The notes: a model not told the origin generated them from the sequence alone. DNA of 64,000 nucleotides from Bacillus_BU sp051233475 (GCF_051233475.1 NZ_JBKFGH010000006.1:124001-188000); one strand, 5' to 3'; positions 34,424 through 44,267 are shown, numbered from the stretch's first letter. Numbers and translations are program-made.

Positions 34424-34456
34424 AAAAAAAGGCGGTCACCACGAGGTGAACCGCCA
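34424..34456 (-). terminator. Intrinsic terminator of the qoxABCD operon
   Basis: GGCGGTTCACC/GGTGACCGCC-type stem followed by T7 on the minus strand, just after qoxD. Confidence 0.85.
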
Positions 34457-34464
34457 AAGTCCGG

Positions 34465-34764
34465 TTACATATAATGACCGAAGGACATGACCCAAATCGA
34501 ACCCGCCACTGTTACAAAGGCAATAAAGAATGCATAAGCAATGTTAATTATATTAGCTTTTCCATCTTCGCCCTCATTCATATGCATGAACATATACAAT
34601 TGAAGTACAGCCTGGATCACAGCAAGCGTTCCAATACTCCAAATAATCGTTCTAAATGGTAAGGTTGTTTCAAAAGCCAGAAAGACAGCTGCAAATGTTA
34701 ACAATAATGATGTTAAAAAGCCCGCCACATGACTAATAGGAAATCCTTTTGATTTGTTCTCCAT
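34465..34764 (-). CDS. qoxD: Cytochrome aa3 quinol oxidase subunit IV
   Basis: The product has 99 residues with three hydrophobic helices (LTSLLLTFAAVFLAFE, IIWSIGTLAVIQAVLQLYMFMH, IAYAFFIAFVTVAGSIWVM). The LYMFMHM segment and length match subunit IV of bacterial quinol oxidases. It is last in the operon and starts one base after qoxC. Its role is structural, supporting assembly of the core oxidase. Confidence 0.92.
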   Translation of the reverse strand: MENKSKGFPISHVAGFLTSLLLTFAAVFLAFETTLPFRTIIWSIGTLAVIQAVLQLYMFMHMNEGEDGKANIINIAYAFFIAFVTVAGSIWVMSFGHYM

Positions 34765-34765
34765 A

Positions 34766-35371
34766 TTAAGCCACCATCCTTGCTAAATAAACGAATGTAA
34801 AAATGAAGATCCAAACGACATCTAGGAAGTGCCAATACAAACCAATGATAAAGACTTTACGAGCCGTAACAGGAGTTAATCCGCGGCGAAGGAGTTGGAT
34901 GATAATTAACAGAGCCCACCCAATCCCTAAGCTTACGTGTGCCCCGTGGGTACCTAGTAAGACGAAAAAGCTGGAAAGGAAGGCACTTGTTTGCATGGTG
35001 GCACCTTCACCAACGTAATGAACAAATTCGGATATTTCCATAAAGATAAAGCCTGCGCCAAGAAGTAAGGTAATGATTAACCAAGTTAATAATCCCTTAA
35101 GGTTGTATCGGCGCATTTCATAGATTGCTAGACCACAAGTAAAGCTGCTCGTTAACAAAAGAAGCGTTTCGATCAATACGTCCTTCAGGATAAAAATATC
35201 CTGAGGAGTAGGGCCGCCTGCATATCGTTCTCCTAATACTCCGTATACAGCGAATAAGGTTGAGAACAAGACGATTTCTGCCCCTAAGAAAATCCAAAAA
35301 CCAAATATATTTAGTCTGCTTTGCTCAGTTTGATATTCTAATGGCAACGAAGCATTGACTTTAGCTGACAT
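34766..35371 (-). CDS. qoxC: Cytochrome aa3 quinol oxidase subunit III
   Basis: ATG at 35371 overlaps qoxB by 11 bases. The product has 201 residues and five helices. The family marks are FWIFLGAEIVLFSTLFAVY near the start, SEFVHYVGEGATMQTSAFLSSFFVLLGTHGAHVSLGI and HFLDVVWIFIFTFVYL at the end. Subunit III stabilises the oxidase core and lipid environment. Confidence 0.95.
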   Translation of the reverse strand: MSAKVNASLPLEYQTEQSRLNIFGFWIFLGAEIVLFSTLFAVYGVLGERYAGGPTPQDIFILKDVLIETLLLLTSSFTCGLAIYEMRRYNLKGLLTWLIITLLLGAGFIFMEISEFVHYVGEGATMQTSAFLSSFFVLLGTHGAHVSLGIGWALLIIIQLLRRGLTPVTARKVFIIGLYWHFLDVVWIFIFTFVYLARMVA

Positions 35372-37340
35372 GATTCTTCACCTCTTCATCTACCTTTTTC
35401 CAAGCCCGTTCCGTTTTAATAATCTCGTCAACAGGAACGTGGTAACCATCGTTATAATCAAAGGAACGCGCGATTAGCACTGCAATAATTCCGATTGAGG
35501 CAATCGCTGCGGCAATCGTCCATTCAAATACGAGGAAGAAACCAGCAATTCCAAAGATGACGGCCATAATGAAAGGGAGACCAGAATTACTAGGCATATG
35601 AATTTCTTCAAATTTCTTTTCATCTATTTGTAAGTCTTTATTATTTTTCTTCATATACCAAAATGCATCAAGTGAGTTCACTTCAGGTGCAACAGCAAAA
35701 TTGTAATGTTGAACGGGTGATGCGGTTGCCCATTCGAGTGTACGTCCGTCCCATGGATCGGAAGAAATGTTACGATCAGCGTAGCGAGCACTCCAATAAA
35801 TGTTATAGCACATTGCCGCAAATCCGGCTGCCAGGATTAGTGAACCAATTGCCGATAATAAGAATAATGGTGCAAAACCTGATTCGGCTGAGAAAGTATA
35901 AGCGCGTCTTACAGCTCCATCGAGTCCTAAGAAGAACATTGGCATAAATGTCACATTAAAGCCGATTACAAATAACCAGAAATGCCACTTTCCGATTTTT
36001 TCATTCAGCATAAATCCAAACATCTTTGGCCACCAATAATACAGTCCTGCAAATACTGCAAATACAACTCCAGGAATCAATACGTAGTGGAAATGGGCCA
36101 CTAGGAAAAGGGTATTATGGTATTGATAATCCGCAGCCCCCATCGCTAGCATAACACCGGTTACACCACCAATAATGAAGCAAGGTACAAAAGCAAGTGC
36201 CCAAAGCATAGCTGTTGTAAACTTAATGCGTCCTTTTCTCATTGTAAACAACCAGTTAAACATTTTAACCCCAGTTGGTACGGCGATCATCATGGTCGTA
36301 ATCGAGAAAACGGAGTTTACAGCAGGCCCGGCTCCCATTGTATAGAAATGGTGAACCCAAACGAGCATACTTAAAAAGGCAATACCGACAATCGATGCCA
36401 CCATCGATTTATAACCATATAATGTTTTTCGTGAAAAAGTAGAGATGACCTCTGAAAACATCCCGAAAGCAGGAAGTACCACAATATACACTTCTGGGTG
36501 GCCCCATAACCAAAACAGGTTGGCCCAAAGCATGTCTAGCCCGCCGCCTGAAAGGGTAAAGAAATGGGTTCCAAAGATACGGTCAAATGTCATTAATGCA
36601 AGTGCGACTGTGAAAATTGGGAACGAAGCAACGATAATAATGGATGCAATAAATGATGTCCATGTGAACATTGGCATTCTCATTAACGTCATACCCTTTG
36701 TTCGCATCTTTAAAATTGTGACAATGAAGTTAATTCCTGTCATTAATGTTCCGATCCCTGCAATTTGTAAGGCAACGGCATAATAGTTATTTCCAATCCC
36801 AGGAGTAAACTCTTTCCCGGCAAGTGGGAAGTACGAGGTCCAGCCAGCATCAGGTGAACCACCGACTACGAAAGATATATTAAAGAGCATGGCACCAACG
36901 AAAAATAACCAGAAGCTAAGTGCATTTAATTGTGGGAACGCAACGTCTCTCGCTCCGATTTGTAAAGGAATAATAACGTTCATTAGTCCAATTAACAGCG
37001 GCATAGCCATAAATAAAATCATGATGACCCCATGGGTAGTAAAAATCTCATTGTAATGTTGGGCATCTAAAAATTCCATTTCAGGTCTTGAAGTTTGGAC
37101 CTTCATTAACAGCCCGTCAATCCCGCCGCGAAAGAACATCAATACTCCGGCAAGGATGTACATGATCCCGATTTTTTTATGATCTACAGTGGTGATCCAT
37201 TCTGTCCATAACCAGCGCCACTTCTTAAAATATGTGATTCCAGCAACAATTCCGATCATTGATAGTAAAATCGCAATCTGAGATCCTATAATAAGAGGAT
37301 CTCCAGTCATCATGAAAAACTCTTTCCAATTAATGTCCAT
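35361..37340 (-). CDS. qoxB: Cytochrome aa3 quinol oxidase subunit I
   Basis: I chose ATG at 37340 with GGAGGTGAAC upstream; an upstream ATG lies 18 bases earlier. The product has 659 residues and about 14-15 helices. The heme-copper active site is visible: FTTHGVIMI with a heme a ligand, WGHPEVYI (copper His and cross-linked Tyr), WVHHFYTMG (two copper His), and FLVAHFHYVLI with the two heme His. It reduces oxygen to water and pumps protons using menaquinol. Confidence 0.97.
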   Translation of the reverse strand: MDINWKEFFMMTGDPLIIGSQIAILLSMIGIVAGITYFKKWRWLWTEWITTVDHKKIGIMYILAGVLMFFRGGIDGLLMKVQTSRPEMEFLDAQHYNEIFTTHGVIMILFMAMPLLIGLMNVIIPLQIGARDVAFPQLNALSFWLFFVGAMLFNISFVVGGSPDAGWTSYFPLAGKEFTPGIGNNYYAVALQIAGIGTLMTGINFIVTILKMRTKGMTLMRMPMFTWTSFIASIIIVASFPIFTVALALMTFDRIFGTHFFTLSGGGLDMLWANLFWLWGHPEVYIVVLPAFGMFSEVISTFSRKTLYGYKSMVASIVGIAFLSMLVWVHHFYTMGAGPAVNSVFSITTMMIAVPTGVKMFNWLFTMRKGRIKFTTAMLWALAFVPCFIIGGVTGVMLAMGAADYQYHNTLFLVAHFHYVLIPGVVFAVFAGLYYWWPKMFGFMLNEKIGKWHFWLFVIGFNVTFMPMFFLGLDGAVRRAYTFSAESGFAPLFLLSAIGSLILAAGFAAMCYNIYWSARYADRNISSDPWDGRTLEWATASPVQHYNFAVAPEVNSLDAFWYMKKNNKDLQIDEKKFEEIHMPSNSGLPFIMAVIFGIAGFFLVFEWTIAAAIASIGIIAVLIARSFDYNDGYHVPVDEIIKTERAWKKVDEEVKNHVS

Positions 37341-38298
37341 GCTGTTCACCTCCATCATTATCGTTCATGTTATTTTGAGTTTCAGCATTCGTATTTTCTT
37401 CTTTGAATATTTCCCCTTGATATCCATGGGTCTTATAAAGCTCAGGGTTGGTAATAGTTTTTGAGTCCATTTCAGAATGGTCAATCCATTCCAAGTGTGT
37501 ATTTGAATAAGTAAGTCGGCCTAAGTGAGTTGGTTTTAGCAGCTCTTCGTATTTCTTTTCAGACAGCTTTGGAGCAGTCTTTTTTACATCCTTTACCCAT
37601 TGTTCAAAATCGATTTGGGTTTGCGCTAAAACTTCAAATTCCATATCGGCATAGCCACGACCGTTAAAGTTCGTATTTCTTCCTAAATAGGAACCAGGGT
37701 GGTCTGCTACCACATATAATTGAGTTTGCATTTTATTCATCGTGTATTTTTGACCAGCTAATGCAGGTACCCAAAATGATTGCATTGTACTTGCTGATGT
37801 TAATTTAAAGAGGACTGGACGATCTTCAGGAATGTTGACATAATTGATGGTTTCAATTCCTTGTTCCGGGTAACTAAAGATCCATTTCCAGTCTGCAGAT
37901 GTTACATGGATCGTAAGCGGTTCTTTCTTTTCATATCCCTCTGGAACTTTCTCAAGTGCGTATAGTGTTTTAACCGTTGGAATCGTTAATGCGATCACGA
38001 TTAAAATGGGAATGGCAGTCCAAATGACTTCAAGTACCATACTGCCGTGTTCTTCTGGTGGCTCGTAATCTTTGTTTTCGCGTCTTTCACGATATTTCCA
38101 CACTATGTAGCCAAATAAACCAAATACAACAACTACTACAAGTAGCATGAAAATAAGGGACCAGTTAATCAAATCTAAAATACTGCGAGCAACAGGACCC
38201 TGTGGATCAAAAACAACTAAGCTTGGTTCACAGCCGCTTAAAAGTACAATAGTAAGTGCGGCCAACAGGGAGAGCAAAAAGGTTTTTTTAGGATTCAT
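37330..38298 (-). CDS. qoxA: Cytochrome aa3 quinol oxidase subunit II
   Basis: ATG at 38298 with AAAAGGAG upstream. The 322-residue lipoprotein (LLSGCEPS, Cys near 23) has two helices and an extracellular cupredoxin domain (about 120-245). The segment STMQSFWVPALAGQKYTMNKM lies where cytochrome c oxidases have their CuA site, but no CuA cysteines are present, which marks the enzyme as a quinol oxidase. It is the first gene of the operon, overlapping qoxB by 11 bases. Fur-like palindromes lie about 80-110 bases upstream. Confidence 0.95.
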   Translation of the reverse strand: MNPKKTFLLSLLAALTIVLLSGCEPSLVVFDPQGPVARSILDLINWSLIFMLLVVVVVFGLFGYIVWKYRERRENKDYEPPEEHGSMVLEVIWTAIPILIVIALTIPTVKTLYALEKVPEGYEKKEPLTIHVTSADWKWIFSYPEQGIETINYVNIPEDRPVLFKLTSASTMQSFWVPALAGQKYTMNKMQTQLYVVADHPGSYLGRNTNFNGRGYADMEFEVLAQTQIDFEQWVKDVKKTAPKLSEKKYEELLKPTHLGRLTYSNTHLEWIDHSEMDSKTITNPELYKTHGYQGEIFKEENTNAETQNNMNDNDGGEQHGH

Positions 38299-38373
38299 TT
38301 TTTTTACTCCTTTTAAGTTTTTAATAAAGATGGGAAAAAGACATAAATGTAAAATAATTCACAATCTTAAATC

Positions 38374-38410
38374 AATAATTATAATAATTATTAAACGATA
38401 ATTATTATTT
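38374..38410. promoter_or_regulatory. Overlapping Fur-like palindromes upstream of qoxA
   Basis: AATAATTATAATAATTATT (38374-38392) is a perfect 9-1-9 palindrome matching 15 of 19 positions of the classical Fur box. A second partial box, GATAATTATTAT, begins at 38397. The site is 76-98 bases upstream of the qoxA start codon. The DNA is very AT-rich, so chance resemblance is possible. No other clear signals are seen in 38299-38624. Confidence 0.35.
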
Positions 38411-38624
38411 CTACTACATAAATGATGATAACATAAAAAAATCCCAAATAATGATCAAAGTTTGAATAAATTGTGACAAATGTTTGAAGGGTTAATTATC
38501 CATTACTGGACAAAATTGTTTGAGGGTGTAGCGGGTATACTACTTATTAGTGAACATAGATTGAAGTTTAAAGGAGAAAAGTGCGGTATAATAGCCTATA
38601 TAGAGAGATATGGGGGGATAAAGT

Positions 38625-39521
38625 ATGGAGAATTGGACACAATCAATTTTTACTTTTTTTAAAATCGAATGGGAGAATGTTCAAGATTATTTTTTATCTC
38701 TCATTCTTACTGCTGTTGTTTCATACTTGACGATTAGAATCATCCGTTTGTTCATCCATCAATTTTTTAAACGAACTCATTTTATCGATGAGAAAAAAGA
38801 AAATACAATTGAGAGCGTAGTTAGGAATACCGCAAACTATATTTTGTTTTTTGTTATTTTATTTGCGGCAATTAAGCCTTTTGTCGAAAATTTAAAAGAG
38901 TTTATTATGGCTGGAGGAATCATTGCAGCAGTTGTTGGTTTTGGAGCGCAGAAGGTCATCAATGATCTATTAAGCGGGATGTTTATCATATTTGAACGTA
39001 CCATTCAAAAAGGAGATTTTATTAATATAAATGAAGAACTTGAGGGAGGAACAGTTGAAGAACTCGGGTTTCGGGTTGTTAAAATCCGGTTGATTAATGG
39101 AAAGCTAGTTACAATCTCTAACGGTGAGATCCGTAAACTTGTTAATGGTTCAGTTGATATGAGACGGGTTTTTGAAAGTGTCATCGTATCATTTAATGAA
39201 AATCCAGGAAAAATAAAGGCACTGCTCGAGGGCGTATGTACTGAATTAAACGAACGGCATAAGGATTTCTTATTAGTGGATAAAACGACTGGAGAATATA
39301 AAGAAAAATACCAATTATACGGACTTCACTCATTAGATGTAAGCCCAATTGGTTACAAATTTTCGATTACTGCAACAGTGAACGATATCGATTACATAAC
39401 AGCTGCAAGAGAAACTAAAGAGCTATTGGCTCAAACGATGTATGATAACAGGGTCATCATGCCCGCTCAGCAAATTGTTTTGCAAAGAGAAAAAGAACGA
39501 GAAGCCACCTTACAAAAGTAA
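38625..39521 (+). CDS. Small-conductance mechanosensitive channel, MscS family
   Basis: ATG with a GGGGGGAT site. The product has 298 residues, with transmembrane helices near 22-40 and 70-90 and the pore-lining helix AGGIIAAVVGFGAQKVINDLLSG (about 97-120). A beta domain begins FERTIQKGDFI with GTVEELGFRVVKIRLINGKLVTISNGEI, and a C-terminal alpha/beta domain follows. Such channels open on osmotic downshock to release solutes. The gene is monocistronic, divergent from qoxA, and ends in a bidirectional terminator. Confidence 0.9.
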   Translation: MENWTQSIFTFFKIEWENVQDYFLSLILTAVVSYLTIRIIRLFIHQFFKRTHFIDEKKENTIESVVRNTANYILFFVILFAAIKPFVENLKEFIMAGGIIAAVVGFGAQKVINDLLSGMFIIFERTIQKGDFININEELEGGTVEELGFRVVKIRLINGKLVTISNGEIRKLVNGSVDMRRVFESVIVSFNENPGKIKALLEGVCTELNERHKDFLLVDKTTGEYKEKYQLYGLHSLDVSPIGYKFSITATVNDIDYITAARETKELLAQTMYDNRVIMPAQQIVLQREKEREATLQK

Positions 39522-39547
39522 AAAGCTGCCAAATGGCAGCTTTTTTT
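39521..39547. terminator. Bidirectional intrinsic terminator
   Basis: AAAAAGCTGCC/GGCAGCTTTTT with a 4-nt loop, between converging mscS-like and glutamate symporter genes. Confidence 0.9.
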
Positions 39548-40802
39548 ATGAAACTTTTTCAATTTTAACATTAGCTTTTTGAGGTCTAAATTCGCCTTCC
39601 CATTTTGAAATAACCGCCGCAGCAAGAGAGTTCCCTACTACGTTAACAGATGTACGAGCCATATCAAGAAGACGGTCGATTCCAGCAATGAAAGCTAAAC
39701 CTTCAACTGGGATTCCAACAGAGCCCAAAGTTGCTAATAATACAACAAATGAAACGCCTGGAACTCCAGCAATCCCTTTGGAGGTTACCATAAGGACGAG
39801 CATAAGGGTAATTTGCGAGCTAATTGGCATGTCAATCCCATACATTTGTGCAATAAAGATTGCTGCCAATGCTTGATACAAAGTCGAACCATCAAGGTTA
39901 AAGGAATATCCAGTAGGAATGACAAAAGAAGTAATTGATTTAGGACAGCCGAAGCCCTCCATTTTCTCAATTAATTTTGGGAGCACCGTTTCAGAGCTTG
40001 CAGTACTATATGAAAGAATAAGTTCATCTTTTAACATTTTGATCATGTTAAAGAATGCTATTCCATGGATTTTGGCAATTCCACCAAGTACAACTAAAAC
40101 AAAGAAAAGCATAGTACCATAAACAACCAAAATAAGTTTTCCAAGTGGAATAAGTGATTCAACCCCAAATTTAGACACTGTCACTCCAATTAAAGCAAAT
40201 ACCCCAAATGGAGCAAATTTCATAATTTGGTTAGTCACAACGAACATAGCATCTGCAGTTCCACGGAAGAATGCTAAAACGGGTTTTCCTTTTTCTCCGA
40301 TTGCTGCAACCCCAATTCCGAATAATACGGAGAAGAAGATAATGGCAAGCATGTCACCGTTCATAAGTGATTGGAAAATATTAGTAGGTACGATGTTGAC
40401 AAAGGTATCCATGAAACTATGTTGAGCAACCGTTTCTGTTGTTTCAAGATAATTTGAGATATCCCCTTTTGACAAGGAACTCATATCAATTCCTTTACCA
40501 GGTTGGAAAATATTAGCCGCTAATAAACCAATGATAATGGCAATGGTTGTAACAATCTCAAAGTAGAGAAGAGTTTTTCCTCCTAATTTTCCAAGCTTTT
40601 TCATATCGCCTGTTCCTGCAACACCAACAATAAGGCTGGCAACTACAATAGGAATAACAATCATTTTAATTAGGCGTAGGAAAATTGTGCCGATTGGCTG
40701 CAAGTAGGTTTCAACAGCCGGATTTCCATAAAAAATAGCACCTACTGCAATACCCAAAGCTAAACCAACTAAAATTTGGATCGCTAAGCCAAACTTTTTC
40801 AT
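39546..40802 (-). CDS. Glutamate/aspartate (dicarboxylate) cation symporter, GltP/GltT family
   Basis: ATG at 40802 with AAGGAAGTGA upstream. The product has 418 residues, about eight helices and two re-entrant loops. The serine-rich loop is in YSTASSETVLP, the NMDGT-type motif appears as FNLDGSTLYQ, and GIAGVPGVSFVVLLATL forms the second loop. These features define the DAACS family, which imports glutamate, aspartate or C4-dicarboxylates with protons or sodium. B. subtilis has GltP and GltT; I cannot decide between them. The gene is monocistronic. Confidence 0.9.
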   Translation of the reverse strand: MKKFGLAIQILVGLALGIAVGAIFYGNPAVETYLQPIGTIFLRLIKMIVIPIVVASLIVGVAGTGDMKKLGKLGGKTLLYFEIVTTIAIIIGLLAANIFQPGKGIDMSSLSKGDISNYLETTETVAQHSFMDTFVNIVPTNIFQSLMNGDMLAIIFFSVLFGIGVAAIGEKGKPVLAFFRGTADAMFVVTNQIMKFAPFGVFALIGVTVSKFGVESLIPLGKLILVVYGTMLFFVLVVLGGIAKIHGIAFFNMIKMLKDELILSYSTASSETVLPKLIEKMEGFGCPKSITSFVIPTGYSFNLDGSTLYQALAAIFIAQMYGIDMPISSQITLMLVLMVTSKGIAGVPGVSFVVLLATLGSVGIPVEGLAFIAGIDRLLDMARTSVNVVGNSLAAAVISKWEGEFRPQKANVKIEKVS

Positions 40803-41324
40803 ATTATCACTTCCTTTTTAATGTTATACGAAAATATATCGTATCAAAAAAAAACACTTTTTCAAATGCAGGAATTGGAAAAAAATTTAACGAAAGATTC
40901 AGAAGATACAAGGTTTTTGTGTTATTCAGAAAGGTGTTGTTAAAAAAAGGGGAAATAATTAAAAACTATCTCTATATAATGATTTTAAGGAAAATTGTGC
41001 TATTGTTTTATCCAAATTCTTCAATAATCAGACTTATGACAATTTTGTGCAAGCGGAAAAATATTAAATGAAGTTTGATATTATTTTATTTTTTGGGGAA
41101 AAAGAGTGAAAAGAAACGAGAGTTATGGGTGATTTTGCTAAGGAATAATTAAATTAGCGAAGCACAAAAATAAAAGGTAAAAAAGACATAAAAATGACGA
41201 AAAAGTAGTTTTTCCTATGTTTACATTAAGAAAATTTTAACTTACGATAAAGATTATGTTTTTTGTTATTCGACAAATTCATCCATCAATCGACAAAACA
41301 CAACTTGCAACTAGGAGGATTTAA
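40803..41324. other. 522-bp AT-rich intergenic region, no gene seen
   Basis: This region lies between the divergent symporter and permease genes. All frames are closed, and A and T tracts are frequent. I find no riboswitch, T-box or clear dyad. It presumably carries the two divergent promoters. Confidence 0.5.
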
Positions 41325-42740
41325 ATGGATTTGTTTAGGAAAAAATCAATTTCCTTACTTCTGTCACAATCGGAAGCAAAGGGTGCTTCGCTTAAGAAAG
41401 ATCTGGGTTCTTTTGATTTAACAATGCTTGGGATTGGTGCCATTATTGGAACAGGAGTATTCGTTTTAACTGGAGTTGTTGCGGCTGAACATGCTGGTCC
41501 AGCACTTATCCTCTCCTTTATTCTTTCAGCAATGGCTTGCGTTTTCGCGGCTTTGTGTTATTCAGAATTTGCCTCAACCGTTCCTGTGTCCGGCAGTGCT
41601 TACACCTATAGCTATGCGACATTTGGGGAATTGTTTGCCTGGATTTTAGGGTGGGACTTAATTTTGGAATATGGAGTTGCTTCTTCCGCTGTTGCGGCAG
41701 GGTGGTCCGGTTATTTCCAAGGCTTATTGACCGGTTTTGGTATTCATATCCCGACAGTATTCACAAGTGCATATAATCCTGAAAAAGGGACATTGGTTGA
41801 TTTACCTGCAATTTTAATTGTTTTACTAATTACTTTCTTACTAACAAAGGGTGTAAAAAAATCAGCTAAGTTTAATACAATCATGGTATTAATCAAGTTA
41901 GCAGTAATTTTGTTGTTTATCGGTGTTGGTGCATTTTATGTAAAACCTGAAAACTGGACTCCATTTATGCCGTTTGGATTTTCAGGTGTTGCTACAGGTG
42001 CAGCAACCGTTTTCTTTGCTTATATTGGTTTTGACGCAGTCTCTACTGCTGCTGAAGAAGTTCGTAATCCTCAGCGCAATATGCCGATTGGAATTATTAC
42101 CTCATTAGCTGTTTGTACGATTCTTTATATAATCGTTGCTCTGGTTTTAACGGGGATTGTTCCTTATAATTTATTAGGTGTTAATAACCCGGTAGCCTTT
42201 GCCCTTCAATATATTCATCAGGATTGGGTTGCCGGCTTCATTTCCTTAGGTGCGATTACGGGTATTACGACGGTCTTATTGGTAATGGTTTATGGACAAA
42301 CTCGATTGTTTTACGCAATCAGCCGGGATGGATTACTTCCTAATATCTTTTCTAGGGTAAATCAAAAAACACAGACTCCGATTGCAAACTCATGGATTAC
42401 CGCAGGAATGATTTGCTTTTTCTCAGGCGTATTACCATTAAATAAATTAGCTGAATTAACAAATATAGGAACATTATTTGCTTTTATCGTTGTTTCGTTA
42501 GGTGTTTTAGTGTTAAGAAAAACACAACCAAACTTAAAGCGCGCTTTCAAAGTTCCGTTCGTTCCTGTTATTCCTATTCTTGCTGTGTTATTCTGTCTCT
42601 ATTTAACGCTTCAGCTTCCAATGACAACCTGGATTGGCTTTAGTACTTGGCTAGTAATCGGTTTATTTGTTTATTTCGGATACGGACGTAAAAGAAGTAA
42701 ATTAAATATCGAATCAGAAAGCGAACGAAAAATTAGTTAA
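41325..42740 (+). CDS. APC-family amino acid permease, YfnA/BcaP type
   Basis: ATG with AGGAGG eight bases upstream. The product has 471 residues and 12 helices. The first helix has the amino acid/polyamine permease signature LGIGAIIGTGVFVLTG, followed by GPALILSF and FAALCYSEFASTVPVSGSAYTYSYATFGE. The YfnA/CAT subfamily of Bacillus moves branched-chain or cationic amino acids, and the substrate is not decided here. It is transcribed alone and followed by a strong terminator. Confidence 0.88.
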   Translation: MDLFRKKSISLLLSQSEAKGASLKKDLGSFDLTMLGIGAIIGTGVFVLTGVVAAEHAGPALILSFILSAMACVFAALCYSEFASTVPVSGSAYTYSYATFGELFAWILGWDLILEYGVASSAVAAGWSGYFQGLLTGFGIHIPTVFTSAYNPEKGTLVDLPAILIVLLITFLLTKGVKKSAKFNTIMVLIKLAVILLFIGVGAFYVKPENWTPFMPFGFSGVATGAATVFFAYIGFDAVSTAAEEVRNPQRNMPIGIITSLAVCTILYIIVALVLTGIVPYNLLGVNNPVAFALQYIHQDWVAGFISLGAITGITTVLLVMVYGQTRLFYAISRDGLLPNIFSRVNQKTQTPIANSWITAGMICFFSGVLPLNKLAELTNIGTLFAFIVVSLGVLVLRKTQPNLKRAFKVPFVPVIPILAVLFCLYLTLQLPMTTWIGFSTWLVIGLFVYFGYGRKRSKLNIESESERKIS

Positions 42741-42776
42741 ATAGTAAAAGTTAATCTTCAATAGAAGAAGTAAAAT

Positions 42777-42809
42777 ATCGGACACATAACGTGTCTGATA
42801 TTTTTTTTG
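42777..42809 (+). terminator. Intrinsic terminator after the permease gene
   Basis: ATCGGACAC/GTGTCTGAT stem (one wobble) followed by T8. Confidence 0.8.
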
Positions 42810-42954
42810 TATAAATAATGATTAAAGTCGAAAAATTGAAACATTTCTGATAGGAAACTTCTGTTGTTAATATCTAAAATTAAGATAAACAGTAGTCAAA
42901 GAAAATTCTTTTTGCAAAACGCTCTTTAAAAAAGATATAGGGGAGGCAGTTTAG

Positions 42955-43620
42955 GTGCAAAAGGTTAAAACAATAGACGAAATTGCGAGTAGCTATTTCC
43001 GTGATGGAATGACCGTAATGATAGGGGGATTTCTTGGGGTTGGCACTCCAGACATCCTTGTAAAAAAATTAATTGATCATGGGACGAAAGATCTAACCCT
43101 AATCGCAAGTGATACAGCAATGCCTGACAAAGGTGTGGGACCTTTAATCGTAAACAAGCGAATCAGAAAAGCAATTGTCACCCATATCGGTACAAATCCA
43201 GAGACAGGGAAGCAGCTACTAGCGAATGAGATCAGTGTTGAGTTTGTACCTCAGGGAACGTTACTGGAAAGAATCCGTGCGGGTGGTTCAGGTCTAGGTG
43301 GTGTCCTTACTCCAACAGGGGTTTGTACATTCGTCGAGAAGGGAAAACAAAAAATTAAAATAGGTGAGAGCGAGTTTTTACTGGAGCTTCCATTAAGAGC
43401 TGATATTGCCTTAATAAAAGCATTTAGAGGAGATCGGTTTGGAAATCTTGTCTATCGAAAGTCTGCTAGAAATTTTAATCCTGTCATGTCGTTAGCAGCT
43501 GATATAGTCATTGCCGAAGTCGAAGACTTAGTTGAGGTTGGAGAAATTGATCCTGAAGATGTCGTGACCCCGGGTATTCTTGTTGATATGATCATCGATC
43601 ATGGAGGTCTATATGAATGA
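42955..43620 (+). CDS. 3-oxoacid/acetoacetate CoA-transferase subunit A
   Basis: GTG start with GGGGAGGC upstream. The product has 221 residues with the family opening GMTVMIGGFLGVGTPDILV, the CoA-binding region GSGLGGVLTPTGV and the segment RADIALIKAFRGDRFGNLVYRKSARNFNP typical of AtoD/CtfA/ScoA. With subunit B it transfers CoA between acetoacetate (or butyrate) and succinate or acetate. The B gene overlaps its stop as ATGA. Acyl specificity cannot be read. No thiolase gene is adjacent. Confidence 0.9.
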   Translation: MQKVKTIDEIASSYFRDGMTVMIGGFLGVGTPDILVKKLIDHGTKDLTLIASDTAMPDKGVGPLIVNKRIRKAIVTHIGTNPETGKQLLANEISVEFVPQGTLLERIRAGGSGLGGVLTPTGVCTFVEKGKQKIKIGESEFLLELPLRADIALIKAFRGDRFGNLVYRKSARNFNPVMSLAADIVIAEVEDLVEVGEIDPEDVVTPGILVDMIIDHGGLYE

Positions 43621-44267
43621 TTGAACTAACAAAGCGGGATATCATTGCTAAGCGTGTTGCAAAGGAGCTTCATGATGGCGAAGTGGTTAATCTTGGAATT
43701 GGCATCCCAACTCTAGTCACTCAATTTTTACCCGAAAATGTTCAGGTTATCCTTCAATCGGAAAATGGATTTTTGGGATTAGGACCAGTGGGTGAGAAAA
43801 TTGATCCTGATTTGATCGATTCAGGTGGGAAGCCATGCAGAATTTTGTCAGGGGGTTCATTTTTTGATAGCTGCATGTCATTGGCGTTAATTCGTGGAGG
43901 ACATATTGATGTTACGGTGCTGGGAGGTATGCAGGTGGACCAAGAAGGGAATCTTGCCAGTTGGATGATTCCTGGAGGAAAAGTTACTGGAATGGGCGGT
44001 GCAATGGATTTAGTAACAGGTTCAAAAAAGGTTATCATTGCGATGGAACATACAACAAAGGATGGTACTTCAAAGATCGTTAAGCAATGTACAATGCCAT
44101 TGACAGGAGGCCGTGTGGTTTCCAAAATTGTCACGGAATTAGCCGTCTTTTCAGTCACGAATAATGGTTTAGTGTTAGAAGACCTTCAAGAAGGTGTAGA
44201 TTTAACTGCTGTTTATAAAAATACGGATGCTGATTTTTCTGTGCCGGACTCGACTGCACAGATGTGA
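43617..44267 (+). CDS. 3-oxoacid/acetoacetate CoA-transferase subunit B
   Basis: The start overlaps subunit A (ATGA). The product has 216 residues. It has GEVVNLGIGIPTLV, the catalytic Glu in LQSENGFLGLG near residue 48, the GGSFFDS segment and GGHIDVTVLGGMQVD. It forms the thioester-bearing half of the heterodimer. It is followed after 15 bases by a DUF2306-like membrane gene on the same strand. Confidence 0.92.
   Translation: MIELTKRDIIAKRVAKELHDGEVVNLGIGIPTLVTQFLPENVQVILQSENGFLGLGPVGEKIDPDLIDSGGKPCRILSGGSFFDSCMSLALIRGGHIDVTVLGGMQVDQEGNLASWMIPGGKVTGMGGAMDLVTGSKKVIIAMEHTTKDGTSKIVKQCTMPLTGGRVVSKIVTELAVFSVTNNGLVLEDLQEGVDLTAVYKNTDADFSVPDSTAQM

Noticed and set aside
38480..38662. Short open frame ahead of the MscS-type gene
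   Set aside because: It overlaps the start of the channel gene, lacks a good ribosome binding site and has no recognisable sequence.
42810..42954. Sigma-54 (SigL) promoter for the CoA-transferase genes
   Set aside because: A TTGCA-like -12 half is present but the GG of the -24 element is missing.
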